Origin: Azolla caroliniana
Lineage: Eukaryota > Polypodiophyta
Assembly (NCBI GenBank): GCA_043228905.1
Contig: JBHGNT010000015.1
Coordinates: 1,240,001 to 1,304,000 of the forward strand
DNA: 64,000 nucleotides
Direction of reading: 5' to 3'
Part shown: positions 46,701-56,468 of the stretch, piece by piece
How the letters are laid out: the number at the start of each line of letters is the position of its first letter
Position numbering within the stretch: the stretch's first letter is position 1
Notes under the pieces: generated by a model
Seen by the model: the letters and a program-made list of their open reading frames with translations, nothing else
The model's database searches: none
What the model was told of the DNA's origin: nothing
Program-made: the position numbers and the translations under genes

Positions 46701-47245
46701 ACATAGCGGAAGCAATACGCCGACAACAAGAAGCACGATTAAGGAACAAAAGCCGGTTCGACACAAAGCACCGACTACGTCCGAGGAGGATTGAAGAAGG
46801 AGACTGGGTGATCGTCTATGACAGTAGTTTGGACCATCAACATACAACGATGCGGAAATTTGCGAAAAGGTGGTTCGGGCCATACGAGGTTCGGAAAGTC
46901 TTCGACAACGGAACATACCGATTGTCCGAGTTGGATGGAACAATACTACGAGTGCCTATAGCCGGGAAGCGGGTGAAGATTTTCAAGAAGCGGACCGACA
47001 ACAAACCCTATGTGATCCAAGCCAAGGCCGACAACGAGGAGCAATCGGACGAAGACCACGGTGTTGCGGGAAGCGAAGAAAGTGAATTACAACTCATAGT
47101 CGACATAAGGGGAGAATCGGAGGAAGCTTTGGGTGAAGACGGATATGGGGAATCGAGAACTTCGGCACATACCGGAGGATGTGCGGGTTCGGAGGGGGCG
47201 AGTGTCGTAGTGTATTCCACACACTACGTGAAAACCATAAAATAA
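43730..47245 (+). CDS. Gypsy-C pol: RT, RNase H, integrase (catalytic Glu replaced)
   Basis: An open frame of 1171 codons from the first ATG; the frame is open from 43601, overlapping the gag-protease end by about 40 bases. Domains from the ATG: N-terminal linker; RT with FIQDLQPVNKVT and FLDDIPMKG (near 346; FLDD replaces YxDD); RNase H (VTVDTSPTGIGWVINQ; QVKRELWGVV); integrase finger H-X6-H-X29-C-X2-C (737-778); core D805, D864 and K899, where Gypsy-A, -B and -D have Glu; and a GPY/F-type end (KRWFGPYEV). No chromodomain or envelope frame seen. The AAA codon at 46424-46426 is one transition from GAA. The stop lies 40 bases inside the 3' LTR. RT and RNase H look intact, but integration by this copy should fail. 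Confidence 0.92.
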   Translation: MTVTGGLKKGYRQVEDKLRSASIIKEDEEIVGIVEEVFYGSTLQRLEELAEDKSQGNRVVPVESVEMYEIIAKMEPDTLRKEEAMVSTKYKTMEKKVKPAAGPLPADSEQKRKEVSRDPTLRKSVDIGHAFTDETRKKLRIGGGGFLLQKEEERFREMLEQYGKAFAFTSREIGCVDPRIVEPMVIFTIDHVPWNLEPIPVPRAHIPKVIDLLKEKVAMGILEPSTAPYSNRWFTVPKKNGSLRFIQDLQPVNKVTIQNSGVGPIVDEFAEAFAGHAIYSIGDLYSGYDQFQLAVESRDITTMRTPIGLVRMCTLPQGATNSVAHMMNAMNKVLRDCIPEITMPFLDDIPMKGCAVEEKDETMDDRGCRKFVVDHIHDCEKVLRKLEDVHLTLSGEKSAFGQEEILVVEHLCGPYGRRPSPTKIDAIQAMEEVCESTSEVRRFLGACAFYHIWIPHYAHIADPLYHLLREGKKFEWKPEHTKAMKKLKKTLRRAEALKKPSYDRPIIVTVDTSPTGIGWVINQADSDGSRYPIRFGAKVLNERQRGYAQVKRELWGVVLAIKSDRDYLIGAEVVIETDCLPILGMMRCCTIPDVAMLRWVAYVKSLNPEVRHISGKDNAVADMLSRARFGDDITESDNEEVSEDYFTSEHICRVNIIREFREEEYEGESLMIGKMLQEAEDSTHNKGRRAEIRRKKRQVQKFFLENGLIWRAPKRPDGIPLRVVGTKEQRNRIMSEFHESDWAGHRGTWATFVKIKQKYWWKKMYKDVAEFTESCEKCQVYSGVRHRDELHPTFSPTINFKWMVDIVAMPTRIGQKKYLVLAREDLTNQVEGRALQRKTCSAVCQFLLEEVFCRYGCVGQVIADRGELDSDKARGFFAKHGVRLSLTTAYNPEANGKIKRGHSPIVKALAKACDGKVKDWPQMLPYALWADRTTHSSITGYMPAELMTGQAPVMPTEIAIATWTVLPWKEEMSREELLAVRIRQLEGRPADIAEAIRRQQEARLRNKSRFDTKHRLRPRRIEEGDWVIVYDSSLDHQHTTMRKFAKRWFGPYEVRKVFDNGTYRLSELDGTILRVPIAGKRVKIFKKRTDNKPYVIQAKADNEEQSDEDHGVAGSEESELQLIVDIRGESEEALGEDGYGESRTSAHTGGCAGSEGASVVVYSTHYVKTIK

Positions 47246-47906
47246 TATATCCGATTTTAGATACATATAGATAAATAAATAATATATCAAAAGAATTTAT
47301 CACATGCATAGGGCAAGATTCAAACCATGCACCTCCACGTAGATAAACCCCAACTTTACCATTGTAATAACTTATCTTTAGTGTTATAAATATAGATTTA
47401 ATACGTATAAGACCTTTATTTACACATACCTTTATTAAAAGGTAAAAATCATGTATTCTTTAGAGTGTGAATATTTTATTTACACGTGACATTAAAAGTG
47501 ACTTATGCACATCTAGCGTGCATGAGCCCTATATTTAGGAAATGACAAAGCATCACATGCACATTTAGTGTGCATGGACACTTTAGGTGAAAAAGCATGA
47601 AGCCATGCTTAGCCTCTTCCATCTTTATATAAGGGGGAGAGAAATATGTATAAGGTTGTTGATTAATATACAAGGATTGATCAATCTAATATATTCGTGG
47701 GATTCACGAATTTTGCCATCTAATTGCTCTTATAATCTAAATATTGTTTTAATTACACTAAACTCGTGGGATTCACGAGATTGCTATCTTACTTCTCTTT
47801 CCACTATTCATAACTAGCCTTAAGTTGTATTCCTCTTCCTCCTAGTCAAAAACCTCGGCGGTTCCCACCCGACTCACGCAACGATCCGGAGCCGAAGGGC
47901 ACGACA
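47203..47906 (+). repeat. 3' LTR of Gypsy-C
   Basis: 704 bp, same ends as the 5' LTR. Seven transitions separate the two, including one in the tRNA-like B box. Preceded by the purine tract CGGAGGGGGCGAG. Confidence 0.95.
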
Positions 47907-48039
47907 ACGTAATAAAGCTTTCCATTAAAGCTTGTTTCTGTGTAAGTATTTGCCTTCCTCCCTTTCTGTGTTGTTTTTCGACTCAGCAAACATGTTCTCA
48001 TACTCTTCCGCATACGCACACACCTACCAACTTTCTACA
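47907..48039 (+). repeat. 3' LTR of Copia-4, right piece
   Basis: Continues from 40827 (ACGTAATAAAGCTTTCC, matching 20360 onward in the 5' LTR) and ends CTTTCTACA, followed by the ATGTG duplication. Confidence 0.92.
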
Positions 48040-48460
48040 ATGTGATGACCTATGCAGGGGACCAGTGTCATGGCAGTCGAGACTGCAAAAGGCTGTGGCT
48101 TTGTCGACCATAGAGGCAGAATATATGGTTGTAGTAGAGGTTGGAAAGGAGATGATATGGGTGAAGAATTTTCTCAGTGAATTGGGAATGAAACAAGAAA
48201 ATTTCTTACTCCACTGTAATAATCAAAGTGCCATACATCTAGTCAAGAATGTTGTTTACCACTCTCAGACCAAGCATACACAGAGAAGGTATCATTGGTT
48301 ACGAGAGAAAGTGTATGAGGAAGAGTTTACTCTTTTGAAGATCCATATTGATGATAATGAATCTGACATGGTCATAAAAAACCTACCTATGAACAGACTC
48401 AAAGTCTGTCAACAAAAGACAAAATTGGCTGACTCTGCCTACAGGAGTGAAGGGGGAGTT
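48040..48460 (+). pseudogene. Copia-3 RNase H end
   Basis: Resumes the outer element after Copia-4. RNase H follows (VSWQSRLQKAVALSTIEAEY; NNQSAIHLVKNVVYHSQTKH), with a small frame slip near 48060. It runs to a polypurine tract GAAGGGGGAGTT (48448-48460). Confidence 0.92.
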
Positions 48461-49135
48461 TGTTGGGATTCTGTCCCTCCTAATGGGAGAAGTCGGTTAT
48501 CAATCGCGAGAATCAATAGTCGAATTTGATGAGTCAACAAGTCGAATTCAGGATGGTCAACCGGATCGACCAGTGAGTTGACTTGGTAGTCGACTGTATT
48601 GGATGGATGATCCAAGTGGAAGACTAGGTCGACTAGTCGGGCCGACCGGACGGTCGATGTAGGAGTCGGCTAATCGAATCGACTAGATTGCCGACTTCTG
48701 GGTCGGATAATCGAATCGACTAATCGACCGATTAATTGCTATTATAATAATAATAATAACTTATTTCTTCTATAAATATGTGGAGCTAAGGCAAACTTTA
48801 AGTGTCTGTCCTAGTAGTAATGGTGTAGTGTAGTAGGCGCAAAACATAGTATATACAAAGAGCAAGAAGAGACAAGAGAGAGTGACTCGAAAGTATGTGA
48901 TACTTTCATAAAACCCTAAGTGGTGATACTCTATTTTATCAAAGTCTTTGTAATCTGACTTTCTTCTTGTATCTTTGTTACATATAGTGAAGATTTGTTG
49001 CCCCATGGTTTTCCCTTGGTTAGGGTTTCCACGTAAATCTAGTGTATTGTGTATTCTTTCATTTTGTTGCTTTTTGTTTTGTGTTTGTTGAATTCGGGCT
49101 ATCTTTCTCATCCATCTACGGTCCAAAACTCAACA
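48461..49135 (+). repeat. 3' LTR of Copia-3 (right boundary of the nest)
   Basis: 675 bp, TGTTGGGATTCTGTCCC to AAACTCAACA. U3 (48500-48745) is full of GTCGAC/TCGAATCGACTA motifs. TATAAATATG lies at 48771-48780, and the U5 motif CCATGGTTTTCCC..TTTCCACGTAAA at 49002-49038. GATTT (49136-49140) should be the right duplication copy. No LTR-element sequence was recognised immediately beyond. Confidence 0.9.
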
Positions 49136-50640
49136 GATTTATCATCTCCATAAATATTCAAATACTATCTAACTTAGTTTACAATGAATAATTTTACATA
49201 TGTTTAATTCATGCTATGTATAAATAAGAAATTGATAAGTTTCGTAACTAATTGTGGATATAATTGGCATAAGAAGTGTGTTGTGAGTATGATATTGTGT
49301 TGTTAGTGCAAAGTGGTTTTCCATCTGTTAACCATGCACTATGTATAGTTCTAAGTTCTAACTATGCTTTGGAGTCGACATGTACTAACTTTAAAGTACA
49401 TGGTTTACATTCTTTCACACATACATGTAGTCTCATAATTAACATGGAATATTCATACTAACATATAACTTAGTTCAATCTAATGTTGCTAAGGAATGAA
49501 TATTGCAATGGGAACTCCATACCTTAGGAAACAATGCACTCGATAACGTTGATATAGATGTAAACCCTCTGTCGGGTGACTAAGGTTTTTCAACAATAGC
49601 ACTAGGTTAAAAGTCTAGAGGTTAGAGATCAAGGTGCATCAAAGTCAATGATGACCAACATGATCTAAACTCAAGTCTGCTTTGAACTTGAAGATGTCAT
49701 GTTAGTGTTGTAACATGTCAAATGATAGCATTTTTGAGGGTGTACCAATGACTATCATGATGTACCTAAAAAGAACGACATAACTACTTGGGTGGAACTC
49801 CAATATTTAGTTTAAAGAAAAGGAAGGCATTGTATGATAATTCTTGTTTATCAATTTATGTAGGAGCGTGCCTAAGGATGAACGAAGTATCATTATAACA
49901 TGAACAATTAAACATGCATTGTGTACTTACACACTGGTGGAGTTGAATGGAGTTTACCAATGTGATCTCCCACAACTATATCAACACAATAACGTGCACA
50001 AAAGAAAAGGTTTTCAATATCTTGCTTTCAAGAAAGTATAAAATGGACAAAAGAACATAAGGAACATCGTGGAAGAATAATTTCAATATTAAAAATTGTG
50101 AATACATAATCACTAGCTTCTCTCTCTCTCTCTCTAGCATGCCTAAGTGGATGCCAAAATCTGAAGATGTAAACTCACTTTTCCACACAATATTTTTTGT
50201 GCAAAGTTGTGTGAATCATTCCTGAGAGTATAATTCAGGAGTCAAAGAACAATGTTATAATTATTCGACCATTCATAACTAGGTTGCACCTTCTATCCAC
50301 ATAACAATTGTTGGATCAGGAAATGACTTTGGATGTATTGAATTGTTTTATGCCAATTTGAAGGACAAGTTGCAAGGAAATGATGGTGGCAAAATTTAAA
50401 GCTCAATACATTTTACATACCTAATTGTCTACTTAAAGGAAGCACAAATAGGCTAATATAGGAAACGCCTATATTTAATGATGCAATATCCACGGGTAAG
50501 CCGATGCCTAGTGTGGAACCTCTTATTGAGCATTTGATATTGTTTGGTGATGCAATACTATATATTGTGCATGTCCCACCTACATTCTCGCATGAACATG
50601 TTAGCCTTTAGGTGTGGATTGGTAGGATCGAGGGGGTACT

Positions 50641-50690
50641 AATTCTAGACCCCATTATATCAAGGTCAATACCATAACCACTAGGCTAAC
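50641..50690 (-). repeat. tRNA-derived SINE-like segment
   Basis: On the minus strand TAGCCTAGTGG (50678-50688) is an excellent A box and GGTCTAGAATT (50641-50651) a degraded B box, 26 bp apart. No flanking duplication or poly(A) tail was identified. Confidence 0.4.
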
Positions 50691-53600
50691 CACCAAGGGA
50701 CTGACTTCCATTACATTTTTTATAAGTATTATTTTATAAAGCATTATGGTGAAGTTGACATCTTAATTCTTTTCAGGGTTGAAGTACGCATATTTGAGAT
50801 GTTTATTCTTATCATTTGGAACATTATCCTATTAATCAAAAACGAAATTATGGACATCGACAATTATCATGAATGGGTAGGAGGGATTAATGTTTGAAGC
50901 TTTGAGATTTGTAACATCTTGCAAAGTAGTTTCAATGGGGTATAAAAATATCTTGATCAAAGTAACGCGTGAGATTTAAGCATGTTATACATGCAATGAT
51001 GCAACCCGAAAAATTACAAAACAAATAAAGAAATCGTTGGATCCATGTAATGTAAGGATGGATGACATAGGGTGACATCACGAAAATGGGGATAAATCTT
51101 TAAGATCGCAAAGGGGGACCACGTGAAATTGACAAATAGACACAGGGTCAAATGGTGTGTACACTCGTAATAAAAAATATACAGATGTAAGGTGGTTTGG
51201 GAGTCATGTCATGTATGGACCGGTGGAAGAAACAAGGATTACATGAGATTGGGTGGGACCGAGACAGAGTGTTCATTTGAAAGGGATGTATGTGGGATGA
51301 GATATTTGAATTAGAAGAGAAATTTATAGATTGATAATTATTGTGGTGGGGTTGGTTTGATACATGGGTAAAAGTATGTCTCTCGCATAAGGACGCGTCA
51401 ATATTTTTACAATTTTCTCGCGCTATTAAAATTCGGAGTTTTGAACTACAATCCATCCTCATTCACTTACCTCTATCCTTCCTCTTTATCATTCATAGAA
51501 GCCAATAAAGGACATCCTTGAGTAAGTCCACGTAAAGTTTATGTATGCAAGTGTGCTCAATGCTCGTGTCCATACCTACATCTATTGTGTGTGGTTCATA
51601 ACTTAAAGGCTTGGGAGGGTTGTTAAGTGTATATATGTTGCTTTATTAGTTTTCATTTATGTTACATGATTGCAAAACCACCCACTCATATGAACGTATT
51701 TTACGTAACAAATTACACGCCATTGCTTGCATTTGTGATATACTTCATTAACCATGCGCAAGGAATTCAATAGGCATAAATTAGCTACTTAAATCGCATG
51801 GTTCGCCCCTTCTCGTGTGGACACATTTGCATGCACGCTACTAGGTTGGTGTTATTGACCAAAATTAAGTAAGAAGAAAGACATAGATATTGCGTGTAAT
51901 ATACTTCATGTGTGTGTATGGTTTTTAATTACTAAACATGGAAACATCCATTAGATTTTTCATCCATTATGATCTTATCATATAATTGCAAAATGCATAC
52001 TAGTAATCTAAGACTTATACCATCATGGATGATGTTGCGTCATTTTGGGATGGACGATCTTTGGGAGCATTGCAATTCTCAAAAATAAATTTAGTTACAC
52101 AAAGGTCCTCTACCAAAATTAGTATGTTAGGCCAGATAATATTGCAAGATTTCATTTGTGCCTAGTCTTCATTATTGAACATTAATATGTATTCTAAGTT
52201 AGTCGATGTGTCTATTTTAGCGCTCAAAAGTTCCTCACAAAATCGTGATAAGTTGATGGGATGTCCTTGTGACAAGTTGATTGGATGTACTTAGGATGCC
52301 CATGTTGCATTTATAATCCTTCGTAAATGCTCATATATCACGATATAGGCTTCAAGGAGTTCGTATAACACATGAAATGGAGTAGTAATCTCCTCAAGAT
52401 TTATAAGTGGATCATTAATAGCTGTTTGGAAGGACAATGTATTTTTATGAGAGTAATTGATGTAATACACCGCTACAACAATTTAGTTGGTGTTCTTTGA
52501 CTCATTCTACAAATGTGTAGTAAAATCTAATAACCAATGTTTACATTAAATTGTTCGTGTTATTTAAGATCAAGATCTTGTTTTCAGTATTTTCTTGTAT
52601 TCATTGTGATTATTTGTCGATTCTTCCAAATATTTTTACTACCCACTAATGCAAAGCCTAAGACAATGGAGAAGAGATATATAGTACATGTTGTGAATGG
52701 AACCTTACAAATTACAATTAGAGATATTCTATTGGCCACATCCTAGCATAGCAATGCAATACATTCCATAATGCTATCAGAGAAATCCTTGCAAAACGCG
52801 TATGCATTATGGTAATGGTTGTTAAGGCACATTCTTGACCCGTGCTTGGCAGATGAAAGAATGCTTAAAACATTATTTCTATATTCATGATAGATATCAC
52901 TTTTGTGTAAAAACATAGATATGGTTGCTAAGGAAAGGTAGTTGGGACTTCTAGCAAATTGTCCTAAGCTTTGCGCCCAGAATGTGCAACTACATAGTAG
53001 CATAACTAATACCAAACTGTCAAGATGTGATAACATCCAATCCTTAATATTTGGCATAGCCTCACGAAGAACTGTTACATTCTATCTGGTAGTGGAAACT
53101 AATCACAATTGATATGACAATGTTTTGGCCTAGGTGAATTTGATGGCATTCTTTTTGTAGAGTTTAGGTGTCCCTTGGGGAGTAAAAGAAGTGGAACTCA
53201 ACTGTATGCTACCTTAATAGGAATGCTCAAGTAGCTTTTATTCATTCACAATTATTAAACTATAAAACATGAGAGTCTTGTAGAATTGATAAGCACAAGA
53301 AGGGTAAGAATTTACTAGGGCATGCATTCATCATCAAAGATTAGTGTATATTTTGATTAACCACATTCACATTGAAGAGTTGAATTTCCACATAGTTTTT
53401 GGGATGAACAAGCTTAATATATGCAAGGAATTATAATTAAACTATGCCAAAACACAATTAAGTGTGGATAAATAAGGTTGGCCTAATATTGAATGAGTGT
53501 GTAAATTAGGGCATTAGTGTAAACTTCTTGATGGAAATTTATGAATCGTTGGAGATGAACTGAATCCTTTCAAAATCTTCCGAATCGTGTGGGAATTGCC

Positions 53601-54221
53601 CTTATTTGTAAAGGTGTAGATGTACATTTTTATGCGGGCCTTGGTTTAAGTTTCAAACATACCAACCAAGTTGCAATATTATCTTTTTAAATTTCTTTGT
53701 TATAAATTCGTTTGTAGAATGTCCACATATACGATGGTGGAGCCATGCAACTTCTACAACTCAAGCCTATGGCACTGTATTAGTGAACATATGAACGACA
53801 ATCAAGTACCCAATGCAATGTTTTTGTACCAACAATAAGACAATCCACAAAGGCACAAGTCATAGTTAGATAAAGAGGAATTTATTCTAGAGAAACATGG
53901 ATTAGCGTGGAGCCATTTTGACATCATTGAAGGGATGATATGATGGGACCAAAAGTATGATATATTTTTTTTTACTAGCTATTGGATCGAAATTATGAAG
54001 ACGACCGCGTTGCGTTTTCTCGACAACTTTCTTTGTTTGTTCACCATACAATTTGTCGGATGTCAAATTTTGTTGGGCTTGATACTTTGTCACTGAATTA
54101 AATCTACCCAAAGGGGGTGCCATAACTACCCAAAAAGAAATTTAATTTCAAATTGGGAAATATTTGTGTGAAGTAACCTTGCGAGGGTGGCTTTTGTGGC
54201 CCGATGAACAACAACCATCAA

Positions 54222-54323
54222 CATCGTTATTGTGAGGTTAATCGAGTCCAATGGGCAATATAGTGGGAACATCATCGTTATTGTGACGTTAATCGAGTCC
54301 AATGGGCAATATAGTGGTTCCCA
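54222..54323 (+). repeat. 51 bp tandem duplication
   Basis: CATCGTTATTGTGAGGTTAA and the bases following it (54222-54272) recur at 54273-54323 with one change in the first 20 bases (GAGG to GACG). Confidence 0.9.
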
Positions 54324-54599
54324 ATTAAGAAATTGATCGAATATTGAAGCACATTTATTATATGTCGACCAATGGTGCCATTGTTTGCAACATGCAATAC
54401 ATCTTCAAATTAAGAAGACCATCTCGGATTTAGGTGTATCAAACAAACATCCTCTTTATGTCTGAGCAAGTGACACATGGCATTCTCGGACATGCAAAGC
54501 CAATATCATGCGAGTGTACATCGAGAAGTGAGATCAAAGTTATGAGTAGTTTGGGTCGTAACTATAGGGGTTATGAACTAGGAATCAACAACAATCGTT

Positions 54600-54880
54600 C
54601 GGGTCAAGCCTGAACCGAACAATTTAAAAACGGTTTGGTGATATGGCGGTTCGGTTCAACATAGGCTTGAGCTCGGTTTGGGATGGTTCAAGCTGAACCA
54701 AACTGATTTGGGTCAAACCGGTTAAGTCTTAATCGACTTGGCTAAACCCGTTTGGCCAAACTAGTTTAGGAATTGGTTCGGTTCAAGTTTGGAAACTCTC
54801 ACATTGGTTCGGTTAAGCCTTAACCGGTTTGGTTTGGACAAGGCCAAACCGGTCAAACCGAAACCGAAACCGAGCGTTGA
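54600..54880. repeat. Degenerate GGTTTGG/AACCGG-rich stretch
   Basis: Dozens of overlapping GGTTCGG, GGTTTGG and AACCGGTT words over 280 bp, ending with AAACCGAAACCGAAACCGAG. There is no fixed period and no coding frame. Confidence 0.7.
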
Positions 54881-55080
54881 TGATTCCTACCAGTATGAAC
54901 GATCGCTAAACTCGAAGAGGCGATCAATGAGGGCATCGAAAAGCTGAGGGATTCTCGGTCTCAAGTCGGGAATTTCTCCAAATGTTAGAGGTTACGCGAG
55001 TCACGACTCATGATCCCATCATCCAAGATAGTAGTGTCTTTTGGAGACCACTAACTACTACTACTATTACTACTACTACT

Positions 55081-55895
55081 AACTAGTTAGTGGTTGTACT
55101 ACAAACTAGTGGTGGAGCGACAAAAGCAAATACCGTACCCCTTTTTTGTTTTGATTCTCTTGGGTTGAAGAAACTTCACACTCCATATGACACTTGGAGT
55201 ATGCATAAATATAGAGGGACACGCATACATGCATATCTACATGCATGCATGCATGCATGGATGGGTGCAATGCACACCCATCCCATCCACATGCATGCAT
55301 GCATGCAGACATACATACATATCCATATATGTACTATATATACATACTGCTATACACACACGTGCATGCATACATATCTATAAACTATAATAGATGGATG
55401 AGAGGATGAACATGAGCCAATCACCATGCCATGCATAAATAAGATAAAAATCCATGCATATCCATCCATCCATGCATGCATGCATACTATCATCCTCTCT
55501 CTAGCCCGCCTCCTTCTCTCTCTAAAGGTCGTTATCATCTTCTGACCAATTTACTCCTCCCCTTAAATAATAAACAAAAAAAGAAATTAAATAATGCTCC
55601 TATTTTGTCTTTGTTTTTTTTAAAAATAAATAAATATTTTTTGGCATACTATTATTACAGCTCCTGCCCGTCCTTCCTCTCCTTTCTTCTTTTCCTTCTT
55701 TCTCTCTCTCTTCTGCTTAATCCAGGCCTTAATCCTGTCCTTAATCACTCTGGATCAGCCCTAATCGCCCCCTAATCACCCTTGACCAAATCAAGCAACC
55801 AATCAATCAGTCGTCATCCCGGCAGACTGCACTGGCAGCGATAATTCTCTACTGCCATAACCTGCAGATCCGAGGTTACTGTAATCGCCTTAATC
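55081..55895. repeat. CATGCATG-rich microsatellite and CT-rich upstream region of the Dof gene
   Basis: 55220-55500 contains runs of CATGCATGCATG (55240-55260, 55291-55307, 55465-55487) among CATA/CATC repeats. 55490-55530 and 55675-55715 are CT-rich. Small frames here are translations of the repeat. Confidence 0.75.
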
Positions 55896-56066
55896 CTCTC
55901 TCTGGCCTTAGCTTCATTTGATGTCTGCAATTCCTCTGCCTGCCTGTCATTCGGGGGGGACTTAGATCCGTCTCCGTGCTGCAGATTTCCATAAATCCAT
56001 CCTTGATCGAGCTCATTAACCTAGATTTCAGAGATCATCTGAAGACGGGCCCCAGCCCAAGCACAG

Positions 56067-56325
56067 GTAATCCGAATTCTCTGATTAAACTACTCGCGCG
56101 GGGCTCAAAATTGGATCAGATCCTATTGTAATTTAGGTTGGGGCTCGAGGGTGTAGCGTTTTTTTAGGGTTTAAGATGGTTAAGCTTTGGGATCCAATGG
56201 TGGTTTCGGGCCCAAGAATTAGGAGCTGCGGGGTTTTTAAAGTCTACAGAAACTGTACGAAATGAGGATTTAGCTTAATCGATTCTTGATTAATCGAGAG
56301 GTGGGGGGGGGCTTTTTCTTTACAG
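56067..56325 (+). other. Candidate leader intron of the Dof gene
   Basis: The donor GCACAG/GTAATCC (intron from 56067) and the acceptor CTTTTTCTTTACAG (ending 56325) fit plant splice consensus, with a pyrimidine-rich stretch before the acceptor. The intron of 259 bp would lie wholly in the 5' untranslated region. Transcript data are needed to confirm it. Confidence 0.5.
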
Positions 56326-56388
56326 ATTTTCGGTGCAGGCACTAAGTCTGTGGTGGGCCCATCGCCAGCGAGGTGTCTCTGTGATTAG

Positions 56389-56415
56389 ATGCAGCAGCTG
56401 CAGCGGAGGTGTTGA
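56389..56415 (+). promoter_or_regulatory. Short upstream ORF before the Dof start
   Basis: ATG CAG CAG CTG CAG CGG AGG TGT TGA: eight codons then a stop, 53 bp before the main ATG. If transcribed it could reduce initiation at the main start. The Dof frame reads open through this area only from a GTG (56409). Confidence 0.45.
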
Positions 56416-56468
56416 ATTCATATCAACAGGTGGGCGGCGGAGGCGGCGGCGGATCGCCACCAGGAATT

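Larger units (their letters stand above)
40828..47906 (+). mobile_element. Gypsy-C, structurally complete element
   Basis: A 7.08 kb Ty3/gypsy element with two 704 bp LTRs that differ by seven transitions (1.0 percent). It lies in the Copia-4 3' LTR with a short duplication ((A)ACGT on the left, ACGT on the right). It has a primer site, gag-protease frame, pol frame and polypurine tract (47189-47202). It belongs with Gypsy-A, -B and -D by pol similarity, but its LTR is distinct (TGTCGTAGTGTATTCC). Confidence 0.95.
20200..48039 (+). mobile_element. Copia-4, complete but interrupted by three insertions
   Basis: The two ends are TGTTGGCATAAAAGG at 20200 and CTTTCTACA at 48039. ATGTG flanks both (20195-20199, 48040-48044), and the Copia-3 codons G-Y-V-M-T rejoin across it. 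Own sequence: 20200-21265, 31572-33722, 39298-40827 and 47907-48039 (about 4.9 kb). Inserted into it are Copia-5 (21266-31571), Copia-6 (33723-39292) and Gypsy-C (40828-47906). The two LTRs (292 and 295 bp after removing Gypsy-C) share GA tracts and unit order. Confidence 0.92.
49136..55080. other. AT-rich intergenic region without a convincing gene
   Basis: About 5.9 kb. Frames longer than 60 codons (near 49976-50188, 51148-51462, 52743-53057 and 53902-54123) show no recognisable domain and read like chance or long-dead sequence. Contents noted separately: a tRNA-derived segment near 50641-50690, a 51 bp duplication at 54222-54323 and an AACCGG-rich stretch at 54600-54880. Confidence 0.6.

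Noticed and set aside
47094-47309. Envelope-like third ORF after gypsy pol
   Set aside because: Short antisense frames over the LTR only. No membrane protein with signal peptide was found between pol and the 3' LTR in Gypsy-A, -C or -D.
51148-51462. 104-codon minus-strand frame as a gene
   Set aside because: No recognisable motif, AT-rich, no start context or neighbour support; likely chance.
52743-53057. 104-codon minus-strand frame as a copia remnant
   Set aside because: A few residues recall copia integrase (T-F-W-A), but no alignable motif could be followed.
55090-55390. His/Cys/Met-rich frames (MHACMHAW-type)
   Set aside because: Translation of CATGCATG and CATA microsatellites on both strands.
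56409-56411. GTG at 56409 as start of the Dof protein
   Set aside because: A plant nuclear gene should start at ATG; the first in-frame ATG is 56469. The upstream segment is either leader or part of a spliced exon.
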